64,000 nt of DNA from Brachypodium distachyon (lineage: Eukaryota; Streptophyta; Magnoliopsida; Poales; Poaceae), in NCBI RefSeq assembly GCF_000005505.3, contig NC_016133.3, forward strand, positions 38,715,237 through 38,779,236, given 5' to 3'. A model generated the notes under the pieces. That model was not told where the DNA came from. It saw nothing but the letters and a program-made list of their open reading frames with translations, and did no database searches. A program made the translations under genes and the position numbers. Numbering within the stretch: position 1 is the stretch's first letter; the number at the start of each line of letters is the position of its first letter. Shown one piece after another: positions 11,190-22,502 of this stretch.

Positions 11190-14043
11190 ATGCCGCCGCC
11201 GCCCGATCTTAGCGAGGCAGCGCCTCATCGCCCTCTGCCGCTGCCGCCGCCACCCGATCTCAGCAAGGCAACACATCGTTGCCCTCGGCCGTTCGATTTC
11301 AACGTTCTGCCGCGGCCCAATCTCAGGGAGGCTGCGCCACCACGAGAGGAGCAACCACCAGATGCGCAGCCACGAGAGGAGCAACCGATGGTTATTCGGA
11401 AAAAAAAAAAGAAGCGGCATCAACCTGTAGAGGAGATGAAGTTGGGCGCCGCTGCTCGTGATGGTGGTATAAAGAGCCGGAGAGGAGAAAGATCCCAGGA
11501 GCCGGAGATGAGAAAGAAGCGTCACACAAATAAGGTATAAAAATAGTTGTTTATGTCAAGAAAGGAGAGAGATCATGGTGTGTTTGCTTATATGATTGCT
11601 CTGTTTGTGTACAAATCATGACTTCAACTTGTGTTTAACTCTGTTGCTAAAGTTGAGCATCAATATTTCATCGCATGATAAAATTTCAGAACTTGAGATC
11701 ACCGTAAAATTACTAGCACATTGTCAGCTATGATATTAGATCATTACGTATTCACAATAGCCTAGGCTTGCTAGAATTATATCATTACAACAACATGGTA
11801 TTAGTTGTTAACGGTAGTGAACCTAGGATTGTATTTCAGGTATTCGTATCTGTGAAGTATTTCTATACTGATGCTTGGGAATAAATTTGTTGCTTGCGCC
11901 GTCTTTCCATCTGAATTTAGTGTATGGTGCCACCACACTCTGGGGTGGCAATGTCCCTGTCATCTTGCCATCTGAATTTCTAGAATTAGTACGTAGCAAA
12001 TTGCAAAGCAATAGGGAGTTTTGGTACAGCAAGAGATCTTCACTTTATAATTTGTAAAGTTGGGTGATACAACTAATTGCCATCCTCTCGATTGCAAAGA
12101 AATAATTTGGGTGATATTATTTAGCCTTATGGGTTCAGCCTTATGGGTTACTAGAATCAGATGTCATTGTTTAGCCTTATGGGTTCCTTAATCTCTAATA
12201 ATCTCAAACATCAGTAGAGGTGATATTCCTCTGTATTTATATGCCTTACTTGCATCTTGATTTTTAGTTGAGCTTGTAGAAGTGGGCTATTTAATCTGAC
12301 CATGGTTAATCCCATAACTTGTAGAGGTGAGCTATTTAATCTGACCTTGGTTGATTCCAGAGAAGTAGTTGAGCTTGTAGAGGTGAGCTAGGTTAACATG
12401 ATATATATTTTGTTGACGTTGTTCATGTCTTGTAACCTAGGATGTTGGTGGTTCTTCAGTTATGCAATCCAATCGAAGAGTCCTTTCTCCAGCAACAGCT
12501 AGATTCTCTCCTATGGTCCGAATATCTCCAGCAGCCAGGTTCTCTCATTTGGTCAGATCCTCACCGACAGCAAGGTTCTCTCCGGCGGTCAGGTCATCCC
12601 CAGCAGCCAGGTTCTCTCCAGCCGTTAGGTCCTCTCCAGTTGTAGTTGTCAAGTCAGTAGGTGTCAATGTGGTCAGCTCAACAATCCAAAGACCAACAAG
12701 ATTAGGGAAAAGGTCTCAGAAAAGGAAAAGGCTAGATAATACCACTGGCAGCCGAGACAGATCCCCATCTCCAATATCTCCAAGTCAATTAACTCCACCT
12801 CCCACCGCCTGTCCAGTTGATGAACCAATAAGATCAAGGAAAAGTTCTCAGAAAAGGAAAAGGCTAGATAATACCACATGCAGCCAAGATAGGTCCCCAT
12901 CTCCAATGTCTCCAAGTCAATTAACTCCATCTCCCACCGCCTATCTAGCTGATGAACCAGCAAGGAAACCACGTAAGCTAAAATCTGTTGTGTGGAAGGA
13001 TTTTCTACCGATGTATTGGCATGGAGTAGTTTGGAGTGGAAAATGCAGATACTGTAATGAGATCTTCGAAACACAAAAAAAATGGTACAAGCACATTGCA
13101 TCGGCAACTGAATAGCCGCACAGCGAGATCACACGTCAATCAGATTGTTAAGAAGCTTATGACTGCAGTTTCATCTCCTGATGCAAGTTTAGCAAAACAT
13201 TGGAATTTTGATCAAGCAACTTCAAGAAGACTACTTGCTGAGATGATTGCATTGAATGAATTCCCTTTCTCTATAGTTGAATACTCTGGGTTCAGAAAAT
13301 TTACCAAGAGTTTGAATCCTGCCTTTAAGATGGTTAGCAGGAATACCATCAAAGAAGACTGCATTAGAATCTATAAGGAGCAGAGGTCAGCCATGCGTGA
13401 GTTTTATAATGATTTCAAGGGCAGGGTGTCTCTAACCTCTGATTTATGGACATCCAACCAAACAATAGGGTACATGGCTGTGACTTTGCACTACATCGAC
13501 CATGATTGGAATCAGAAGAGGAATATCATAAAGTTTTGCATGATGGAACCGCCGCATGACGGAATATCACTTTGCAATGCAATGCTAAAGACTATCCAAG
13601 AATGGAATATTGAGGATAAAATCTTCAGCATAACTTTGGACAATGCTTCTGTAAATGACAAAATGATCAAGTATGTGAAAGAAAATCTGTTGGTTAGGAA
13701 AATGTTACATGTTGATGGAAATTTGCTACATTCTCGTTGCGCAGCCCATGTTCTGAACCTCATTGTCCAAGATGGTTTGAAGGTTTTGAAAGGTTTGATT
13801 GACAACATAAGAGAAAGTGTGAAATTTGTGAAGAGTATGCCTGCTCGAAAGGACAAATTTGATGAAATCGTTTCAAGAATTGGAATTTCTGGTGGTAAAC
13901 GTCCTTGCTATGATACGCCAACAAGGTGGAATTCATCATACCTTATGACAAAGTATGCATTGCCATTTAGAAATGCTTTTCGGACATTGTCATATGAGGA
14001 GCTGAAGAGTGGAAGCGAGCTGAAGCGATATGCAATTTCTTGA
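11190..14043 (+). pseudogene. hAT (RICESLEEPER-type) transposase, copy A, disrupted and truncated
   Basis: Exon 1 (11190-11534) encodes a proline-rich N-terminus ending HTNK. The donor is AAG|GTATAA and the acceptor CCTAG|GATGTTGG, so exon 2 starts at 12441 in the same phase (intron 906 bp). Exon 2 encodes a Ser/Pro-rich linker with an internally repeated unit (SQKRKRLDNTT twice), then a BED-type zinc finger (VVWKDF, KCRYCNEIF and a TSTLHR half). The reading frame slips within that finger, at the A-run near 13075-13082. The hAT core follows: LTSDLWTSNQTIGYMAVT, ITLDNASVND, LHSRCAAHVLNLIVQDG and TPTRWNSSYLM. A second frame slip near 14008 ends the frame at 14043, and the hATC dimerisation region is deleted. 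A hAT transposase would cut and paste the element; this copy cannot make one. Confidence 0.9.
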
Positions 14044-14220
14044 AAACATTTTACACTGCAACCAACATAGTCTCGGGTTCATCCTATCCAACAGCCCATC
14101 TGTATTTTTCACAGATGTGGAGTATCAAGGTATTGTTGGATAAAGTCCATCTGTATTTTCCAACATAGTCTTTAGTTTTTAGGTGCTCCCTATTGTTTCT
14201 TTCGAGCTGGGGTACATATA

Positions 14221-14358
14221 ATTCATCAAGCTTGTTAATTGTGATGTTTCTCAGGTTCTGTACATCACCCTCTTGTCAGGGTACAGGTTATTCATCAAGC
14301 TGATTAATTGTGATGTTTCTCAGGTTCTGTACATGTCTTGGATTATTCATCAAGCTTG
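14221..14358 (+). repeat. 69-bp tandem repeat, about two copies, in the hAT 3' region
   Basis: The unit starts ATTCATCAAGCTTGTTAATT and includes GTGATGTTTCTCAGGTTCTG. It recurs at 14290, with a third partial start at 14344. The same array is present in copy B near 39004-39142, so it belonged to the element before the two copies separated. Confidence 0.8.
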
Positions 14359-15614
14359 TTGATAACTACAGATGAAGTGTTATACCTAGACTGAAAGCTT
14401 CAGTAAGTTCTAATGGTACTAATTCCAACAAATTAAAGTACTGCATATATATCATCAAGGGCACAAATCAATTTAACATGTATATTTTGTTTATACTTCT
14501 TCGAAGTGAACACGTTAATTTCACTCTAGACATAAACCTGGAGGAAGTAAATGGAATGCTTCAGTTCAACTAGGCTGCTTTCATGGAAGAACTAGCTACT
14601 TGTTAATTCTGTACTTCAGAACAATACTGTACAATTGTTCTGTGATACGATGTCTAACTGCCTCATTGTTTCTACTAATTCAGCCTTGAATGAGTTGCGC
14701 TACATGGACGGCTGAGCATCAACACGGCGTATATGAGATCAAAACATGACTCTTGACCGCCTCACAATTCTCCTTCTTCTGAAGTATTGCCGTCTCGGAC
14801 AGTCAAACAACAATTCAAAACTCTTGCATAGAGCTAAGCTTCAGAAACACTCGGCAGCTCTTGTGTTTGTGCTAGTTAAACTTGATTTGTTCTCTTGACA
14901 GCAGAAAACTTGTTTGTTTCGGCATATGCGAATTTCTAGAAAATATTCTGTGTATTGATCTTCAAAATTTTCTGTGAATTGATCTCTGAATATGTTTCAG
15001 AGATTTGTTTTGGAATTAAAAGAAGGGACATGATGTGACTCTAATCGAAACATGACAAAAACTTCCTGAAAATTCATTCAACCATTGCTATTTTGGATTG
15101 ATCTTGAATATTTTCTTCCTGAAAATTCAGAGGATCTTCTCTGAAAGTATTTTTCTTTGTATTTTCAGAGTTTTCTATGTATTTGATGTGCCTTTCTGTA
15201 TTTTCTTACAGTTAATACAACAACAGTTAGTACAACAAAATTCAGAGTTTTCTGTTGTATTTGTTGTGTCTTTCTGTATTTTCTTGCGGGTAGTACAACA
15301 AAATTCAGAGTTTTCTGTTGTCTTTCTGTTGTATGTTCTTCCTGAAAATTCAGAGGATATCCTGAAAGTGTATCTTTTTTTCTATTTTCTTCCACGCATT
15401 GATCTTACAGTTAAACTGAATATCTCTTCGAATTAATACAGGACCACCAAACCAACCGTTAGCCAAAAAGCAATATTTATTTCTGTTGTACATATTTGAT
15501 GTGCCGATCGGTTTTTACGGCTCAGCCGCGGCGCCGCTGGACAACGGCTCTGATATGTTGAGGGCAAAGCGGACAGAACCGGCTCTGATATGTTGCCGTT
15601 GACATGGCTAAACG

Positions 15615-16014
15615 AAACGACGGTTGCAAGTGTCGGCGTCCGGATATGTCCGAGTAGTTTTGGAAGTGTGGGGTTAAGCTGGCTGCATGCATGCCCGTCC
15701 CACGCGCGCGGGCGTCGCGACGGGGCCCGGCCGGGCATTTCGCAGCAGCACACGCAACAGACGCAGAGACACTGGCACACACGGGGGCACGGCCCAAAAT
15801 AACGTAACTTCGTCGATGGAGTGTCTGTGTCATGTGCAATGGCTCCGTCTCGCACGGCCACCGCGTCACGTTCCAACGGATCTGGCGGGCAACCGCGATG
15901 TGAGACGTAACGTTCGATTCGTTCTCGTTAAGGGTCGATAATCACGTTGCCTTGACCTGGTAGTCTCGTCTGTCTCTGCACGATCAGTAAATCTCCAGAT
16001 GTGTTTAGAAAAAT
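15615..16014. other. GC-rich spacer after hAT copy A
   Basis: No recognisable gene. The segment includes GC-rich stretches around 15700-15880 with overlapping open frames on both strands, none with a recognisable domain. It shares no clear homology with the right flank of copy B. Confidence 0.5.
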
Positions 16015-16498
16015 GTAAAATGCACCGTATGTCCTAAAACTATTCGGAATGTGTCAAGTGAGTCATAATTTTATTAAAGTGCATATTTGGAACATAATTC
16101 TTTGTAAGTTGTTCACGCGTGGTCTTAATTGAGCCCGAGCCACTGCTGACCGGCCAGATGGCAAGTTGATTGCCACGATGGCTAATTGTCGGGTCGCTGG
16201 AAATTGCAAATAGGCTCAACATTTTCATTTTACTCATCCCGCGGTTCTTTCCTCGATTCTCCCCACCCCGCTTGAAATTGCAAAATGGAATGGTTGTGCC
16301 TATTTGCAGTTTCAAGCGACTCGGCAGTTAGCCAGCGTGACAATCAACTTGTCACCTGGCCAATCAGCAGCAGCCCGGGCTCGATTAGTAGCACGCGTGA
16401 ACATCTTATAAAAAATTAAGGTTCAAATATGCATTTTGATAGAATTAGGACTCACTTGACCCACCCCAAATAGTTTTAGAAACTACGATGCATTTTAC
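16015..16498. mobile_element. 484-bp foldback element (long inverted repeat)
   Basis: The left arm starts GTAAAATGCACCGTA and the right arm ends TACGATGCATTTTAC. The two arms pair along almost their whole length of roughly 220 bp, for example CTAAAACTATTCGG with its partner CCAAATAGTTTTAG, TTGAGCCCGAG with CCGGGCTCGA, and TTGCAAATAGGC with GCCTATTTGCAG. The centre lies near 16258. Identity between the arms looks like about 80%. No coding capacity. Such structures are usually foldback or Mutator-related MITEs; a transcript would form a long hairpin. Confidence 0.75.
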
Positions 16499-17390
16499 TG
16501 TTTAACAAAATGATAACCAATGAAATTTCGACAACTTAAACTCATAGAGTAGCTAGTACTTTCTATTTCTACTACCTGACACAGTTTGTTTTGTTTCCAT
16601 TCCGTTGCAATCACCTGTGCAAACTAAAACTACTTCTAATAAAGATTTAAAAAAATTGGTACAGTACCTATTTTTTAGGGAATTTTTTTGTACTTGAGCA
16701 GCGGGATTTAACCTGAAAAGGATAAATCGGAATCAGTACTTGGGGGCACAATTCTGCACCTCATCTCATCAGGCCCAATAGCCAACTGAGCGATGTTCGC
16801 TTTCTAACTACCCGAGGTAGTCCAAGTGTATCCACTAATGTCTCGAAAAAAAGAGTAAACCCCACAAAAAAGAGTCCTCCAAGTGTTACTTATATTATTT
16901 TCTGGACATATGAGTTCACACTTTCTCCAAGCCAATTCAAAAGTAAATTTAATAGTATACACCCATATTGAATCGGCGCAGCTCGGATGCTGTGTAAGAC
17001 GAACAAATTTTTGTCAAAGAAAGTAGCAAGAGACTGAATAACAAATATCTTCAGAAGCCTCAAACAAACGCAGCAAGAGACTGAATAACCGATATCTTCA
17101 GAAGCCTTGAAAGCAAAAGCAGCAGGAGCCTTGGCGCACCATATCTTGTGCAGCCTAAACAAAACCCACGAGTTGACAGTAGGCAGCAATTACTCTAATG
17201 TGGTACCTCCAATTAGTGTAACTAAAATTTCATAACTGAGGACACTATAATTGGTCTACATGATTTACATCTGCCAGGAGTTACTCATGTCACTCCTAAC
17301 AGTAACTTTGTGTGATTCATTGCAGTTTATCTGAGCATGCAGTGCAGCTATATCTACAGACTTTTAGAGGCAAAAACAGGAACCCTTTTT
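16499..17390. other. Spacer and probable 3' region of the ClpS1 gene
   Basis: The sequence is AT-rich. A 50-60 bp imperfect tandem repeat lies near 17025-17120 (AGCAAGAGACTGAATAAC and ATATCTTCAGAAGCCT occur twice each). The last few hundred bases before 17391 probably hold the 3' UTR of the minus-strand ClpS1 gene, but the polyadenylation site cannot be fixed. Confidence 0.45.
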
Positions 17391-20300
17391 TCAGCAGCCA
17401 CCACTTGCCGGTTCGATTGAGCTCCGGAGGCCATTGCCCCTGAGTGACGTACAGTGCTCTTCGGCTTCAGACTGAGAGCAGACAATAACCACTGCCAACC
17501 CATTCACGTGTGCCTCTTGCATGATATTAACGGCGTTGTCGACCGTCATCCCCGGGATAACCTTCATCAGGACTTGGACCACATACTCACGCCTGTTTTC
17601 GTTGTCATTGTGCAGGACGACACGGTATGGAGGAGACATTTTCCGGGATTTCCTGCATACCAAAAGAATGCCATCATAACTCATATCCAGTGTTCCTTAG
17701 ATGAATTGACCATAAAGCTCACCAAAGAAGGAAAACGACTAGCAAAAAGAGAAAAAGTATTAGTTGATCTGATCTTGAAGTTTAATCCTTGGATGCAGTC
17801 TTGGATATCTGACAGTTTTCATCTAGCTATTTTACAGTGTTGTCTCAGAATATGCTGGCTCAGGACTGACTTGGTTTCTGATCCTGTGGACACCTTTCTT
17901 CCACTACATGTTGTGATTTATTTTTAATATTTATATTCCAATGGATCAAACTACCACCCTGAAAACCAAAGCGTATGGAACTTCATATAGTCTATGAACA
18001 AAGGGAATGTTGATGTATAGTAGAGAGCATTCCTTACTAAGAATTAACCATCAATGTGCTAACAAATACACAAGAATAGCAACTATAACAAACCTGGAGA
18101 AACAGTAAAACACAACATCACTGTAAGGCATAAGCTCATTGATAACGACAGAACGGTCATTATTTATTTTTCACAAGTATAGGCATTTGGAATAACATCA
18201 AGGCGAACAAAAATATGATGTCAGAATCGATACATATTATTGTATTTTGAAACCATAAAGTCTTCGAAAATAAGCAATACTGATGAGAGAGTGCTCCTTG
18301 TGCAATAATACTTTAACATATCAAAGACCACAACACGAAAAATCAAGCATGGCACTAGGCAAACGCCTAGACTGATTAACCTGCCATGGTACATAATGTG
18401 CTGGACCAGTCACTTTTTCTTATGCCTAAGGGCATTAAATGTGAATATTACAACATAGAAAGTGAAATGTGCAGATTTTTCTCAAAAACAACTAGGGCGA
18501 GATGTATAAACGCACAAAACACCCCGCAATGGAAGAAACCTTGTACTGACAGTTCCGACAGTAACCTGAACATGAAATATCTCATTCAAGACAACAGCAA
18601 ACTACAACAGACATTTCAAGCCTTCACTGAAATCGCTATATTTGCAATGGAGCTCGCCAACTGGCATCATGGCAAGCCCAATTAACATAACTCTGGAAAA
18701 CAAAATTTATATATTGACGTTTATTATATATTGACAACGATAAACCAGCTATATAGCTATAAAACTGCCAAGTTGGATAACCCCAGGCTCCCTTGGTGCC
18801 CTTTTTGTAAGACAATTGAAGGATCATCCTCCTGGCCTCTTCATTTTGTGATGCACACAACATATGTAATTCTATTGAGTCGTGACCAAGTTGGCATACA
18901 AAAGGCTAAAAATGCCACACAATGGCTAAAACTGGGGAATCCCGCCACAGGCAGCACGATGACCTGCTATTCTTACACCTATCAGGCTATCACAGAGTAC
19001 ATAAAACAAGCAGTACAGGTAGCAATTGGGCACCAAGATAACACCTTCTGGATAACTTCTGAATTATGGTTTCCCTTTGTCGAGAGCAAAAATATTGGTT
19101 GTGCGCTATGGCAGTAACAACATTGAATATGGAGGGTGTAGTTGATAATTAAACCTTTTCAGTGAAGCAGTCCAACACTATTCAGATTGGAAACTTAGTT
19201 ATCTGTTTGGCCTCATGCTATTTGGATTGGAAAGTTAGTTATCTGTTTGGCATCGCTTAAAGTAGTATTTTGTAGTTTTTAGTTCCATCATTAGGTGAAA
19301 AAATACACCCTTCATGGTAGGGTTTAGATTCTGGTACTGGGATCTGATACAGTAAAATTCATACTAATTTATTTTAAAAAAAACACTATCCAAATCCTGC
19401 AATTTTACACTTAAATGGGGAAAAAAATCGTAAGTTACAGAAATGAACTTACTTCACATCGAATTCAGACTGACGGCCAGGTGAAATTTTCTCTGCTGGT
19501 CGATCAAGCACGCCACCACCTTTGCCTGCTGCTGTGACTACAATAGGAATGGCGATATTTGGGTACCTTCCCCTGTAAATAGAGGATCTACCTCCTGCTG
19601 AACATGGACAAAATGAAGAAAAAAGATGAGAAAACAATCCTGCAAGGACAAACACGGACTAAGATGACCTAAAGAACAAATATCATCTATTTCTTTTTCG
19701 AGAATTAATCTTCTATCCAAGTTAAAATCGTCATAGCTCTTGCTCGGAGTTCAAGCTCAGGTTGGTCTCCCCATGTCATGATTAAAAATATATAAAAGAA
19801 CTTTCAGCGTTGTGACACGTTTACGCAGCTAAAAGGATAAGAACCTGACAAGCATACAGTACATGAATAGAGTAACCAACATAACAGAACGAAGGTCCCC
19901 CGTCCTAATGTCAATACAACCCCAGCAATTTCTTATCAGAAAGTTAAAGAATACAATCGTATTCTCCCGAGCTCAAATGGGCCAAATCTTGGAGCAAATT
20001 TCCAAGACGAGAAACGCCTAAAATCAGCAACAGGCAACGATTCTTGATAATTAAAAACTGCGCTTCCTCCTTGGCAATCACTAGCTCCATTCGGAACCAG
20101 GAAAATCAATCTGTTCTACAACAGAAACTCATCCTGCTGCCTATTTTGCCAAATCTTATCCGCCCAGTGTGAAGCCGGGGGTACCCAACTGGCATCCAAG
20201 AAAAAAAGAAGAGTGGGGAGCGTCCGGTAGTACCTGCCACCACGTGGTGGTTCATGATGCGGGCGGAGAGAGCGATACGGCTGGGCACCGCGGCCTCCAT
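17391..20300 (-). CDS. CLPS1: ATP-dependent Clp protease adaptor ClpS1, chloroplastic
   Basis: Three exons on the minus strand: 20300-20234, 19594-19453 and 17652-17391, joined at G|GTACTA, AA|GTAAGT and CAG|GAAATC, giving 156 codons plus TGA. The start is the first ATG after an in-frame TAG. Residues 1 to about 60 form a basic, acid-poor leader consistent with a chloroplast transit peptide. Residues 77-156 are the ClpS fold: PPYRVVLHNDN, then VLMKVIPGMTVDNAVNIMQE, AHVNGLAVVI and the end SSIEPASGGC. By comparison with E. coli ClpS, N85, D86 and H118 correspond to the pocket that holds the N-terminal residue of the substrate; N87 replaces the second bacterial Asp, as in other plant ClpS1. The family delivers N-degron substrates to the stromal ClpC/ClpP protease. 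The length matches plant ClpS1 (about 160 aa). Introns are 639 and 1800 bp. Confidence 0.95.
19595..19600 (-). promoter_or_regulatory. NAGNAG tandem splice acceptor of ClpS1 exon 2
   Basis: On the minus strand the intron ends TTCAGCAG|GAGG. Either AG can be used: the distal site starts exon 2 at 19594, the proximal one at 19597. Both keep the frame because exon 1 ends in phase 1. The isoforms differ by one alanine between the leader and the Gly-Gly-Arg that follows. Confidence 0.7.
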
Positions 20301-20682
20301 TCTCGACTAGCCGCCGTCCTCGCGACGCCCCCGGAGTCGGAAGCCGGGAGCCCCTGTCTTGCCTCGCCTCTGAGCGGCTGAGCCTCCTCCGTCCGCGGTG
20401 GGGTGTGTGTTCCTCCGTGGGCCGGTGGCTGTGCGGTTTGGAGGCACGGGAGAGAATATTTGTGGCCCAGTTGGGTGCGCGTGGCTGGCGTGAACCACCT
20501 GTTCGCCGATCTTGAGATCTGGCCTTCTCTCAGCCATTGGTCCTCCTGATATTTTTCACTAGCAGCCTCAATTCAGACATGGAAAACTGAAACCCACAGG
20601 AATTCGCGAACGGAATCGTGGGAAATTGACGAGCTTTATCCGTTCCACGCTCATGCAAACCGTTGAATAGGATGCGATATAA

Positions 20683-20794
20683 TCCCTCCGTTTCATAATT
20701 CTTGTCTTAAATTTGGCCAAAAATGTATGTATCTATTTTTTTTAAATGCCTAGATACATGTAATATTTTGACAAGAGTTATGAATCGAAGAGAG
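20683..20794. mobile_element. Short Stowaway-like MITE upstream of ClpS1
   Basis: The left end TCCCTCCGTTTCATAATTCT and the right end AGTTATGAATCGAAGAGAG are inverted repeats. The inner parts CTTGTC and GACAAG also pair. TA follows the right end. About 112 bp, noncoding, roughly 380 bp upstream of the ClpS1 start codon. Confidence 0.75.
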
Positions 20795-20813
20795 TAAGTT
20801 AATTGATATACTA

Positions 20814-21022
20814 TATCTGTTTCTAAACATAAGATGTCTAGATTTATTCTACGTGTAGTGACCAAGTCTATAAAAAAATGCCAATATCTAAATAAATATG
20901 CTACGAAATATATCTCATGAGAGGAATTATAAAACTAGTCTAATGTTGTAGATATTGATAGCCTTTTCTATACTTTGCCAAACATTAAGAAGTTTGACAC
21001 TTCTGAGTTCAAAGTCCTAAAT
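20814..21022. mobile_element. Probable decayed MITE
   Basis: The left edge, ATCTGTTTCTAAACATAAGA, resembles a Stowaway terminus. The right part contains AGTTTGACACTTCTGAG and GTCCTAAATACAAC. The terminal match is poor, so this is a tentative call. Confidence 0.35.
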
Positions 21023-21211
21023 ACAACTACTCACCAAGTTCCACGATACAACTCCACACTAAAAATAGAACCTTTAAACAAGCACGCGGTCTTTCACGTG
21101 GACCCTTCTTGGCCCACCATCTGAAGGGAGAAGTAACATTGAAGAGAAAAATGTACAAAAAATATATATTCTATCTTCTCTTAAATGAAAGAACAAGAGA
21201 ATTGAAATATT

Positions 21212-21371
21212 TTTTATTGTCATAAGAATTCAAAAAAAAAACAGTGTTGCAAGGCATGAATATTTTAGGCTTTTAGCACTCGCAAGTGCAAAAGAGTAAT
21301 TCTTTTATTGTCATAAGAATTAAAAAAAATAGTGTTGCGAGGCATGAATATTTTAGACTTTTTAGCACTCG
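21212..21371. repeat. Tandem duplication of about 70 bp
   Basis: Copy 1 (21212-21282) and copy 2 (21303-21371) both read TTTTATTGTCATAAGAATT, then GTGTTGC, AGGCATGAATATTTTAG and TTTTAGCACTCG. The period is 91 bp. The copies differ by small indels and a few substitutions. Confidence 0.85.
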
Positions 21372-22500
21372 ACAAAGGGCAAGACTCCTTGCCTCTTCAT
21401 ACTTTCATTCACACAATCATAATTTATTTAAAAATATGCCAAGCATCGAGGTAAACTATCAGCTTATACAGATAAAGGGAGAAAATGAGACCAATATATG
21501 GTCCAGTGGCATCCAAAATCTCCAAACTTCAGCACAAATTAATATGTCGTCATTGACCAAAATCCACGGACGGTAACAACACGCAACAAAACAATGAGCA
21601 TGATACTCAAGGACATGGTCTTCAAGAAACGAATCATCACTTGTATGTCGATGATGTTGCCGGGCAAAACCAAGAGGTCACACATGGTTATCACCTCCGG
21701 ACAGAAACTTTGAGTATCACGTACGCACGCACAGGGGCGAAACCAGCAACCAACTAAACCTGAGGCTAATTCTATTATACACTAAATTTTGCTGATTTTT
21801 AGGATTTATATTTTAAAGAACGATTTTACAAAGACTTTTGCTGCAGGCAATGGGCTACAGCCTCTTGCCACAAGCCTGTCTCTGACTCTTCGTACGCCGC
21901 GCTGCTCGATCAAACAAAATAGGCTAAACCACGGGTTTTCACTCGAAGAACATGCACACTCATTGTGTTGATGCCGATATTGTCATCCACCCTTGCTACC
22001 ATCGAGCGCCTACTCACATAGTGCATCGCTCTAACCTCGTGCTGATGGACAAATTGGCGGAAGCAGATTGAGTCCAATGTGTCGATTAGACCAAGCCGCT
22101 GCTCTGATCCAGAAGCCGCTCTGAGAGGATCTGATCAGCATTCCTACAACGAAACCCACAAGCCGCTGCTCTGATCCAGATGACCAGCCCGATTGAAGAG
22201 ACCGTGCCACCAGAGTTCGCTGTGGAGGTCTCACTGAGCGACGAGAAGGAGGAAGAAAGCCTTTGAGATCCCTTTACCCCTGTCTGCTCTCCGTATAAAT
22301 GAACGTTAATAATTATACTCTTTAGTTTTGATTTTTGAAACAAAAATAGCGTCAGGTAGAGATTCGGCACTTACTAGTAATACTACTACTTCATGCATTC
22401 TAAGTGCATCTTCAACAATGGGTACTACATGGGTACCAAGATAGTAATGGCCAATGTAGAGGAGAGATGTGCATCACAAATAAGTAGTGGTTACTACAAG
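21372..22500. other. Spacer, no gene recognised
   Basis: Short open frames only. The phrase GCCGCTGCTCTGATCCAGA occurs twice, at about 22095 and 22162, in a small GC-richer patch. A GTGCATCTTCAACAATGGG motif near 22403 resembles the conserved start of some grass repeats. Confidence 0.4.
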
Positions 22501-22502
22501 TA

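Larger units (their letters stand above)
10187..15614 (+). mobile_element. hAT-type element, copy A (long direct repeat)
   Basis: The whole block is a close copy of 33889-40490 in the same orientation, starting at GCGTAACGCCTAAATATG in both. Order: an AT-rich leader with many AAATTTCGG-type motifs, a proline-rich exon 1, an intron of about 0.9 kb, the transposase body, a 69-bp tandem repeat, and an AT-rich tail with the recurring motif TTCAGAGTTTTCTG. Homology fades out near GACATGGCTAAAC. Compared with copy B it lacks about 1.09 kb covering the C-terminal part of the transposase. No terminal inverted repeat or 8-bp target duplication could be identified, so the true ends are uncertain. Confidence 0.75.

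Noticed and set aside
16015..16498. MicroRNA precursor
   Set aside because: The arms are about 220 bp and similar along their whole length, which is element-like. No known plant microRNA sequence was recognised in it.
17454..17927. 157-codon plus-strand frame over the last ClpS1 exon
   Set aside because: Antisense to a clearly identified conserved exon; no domain of its own.
18386..19117. Plus-strand frames of 99 and 128 codons inside ClpS1 intron 2
   Set aside because: No domains, and they lie wholly within an intron of a well-defined gene on the other strand.
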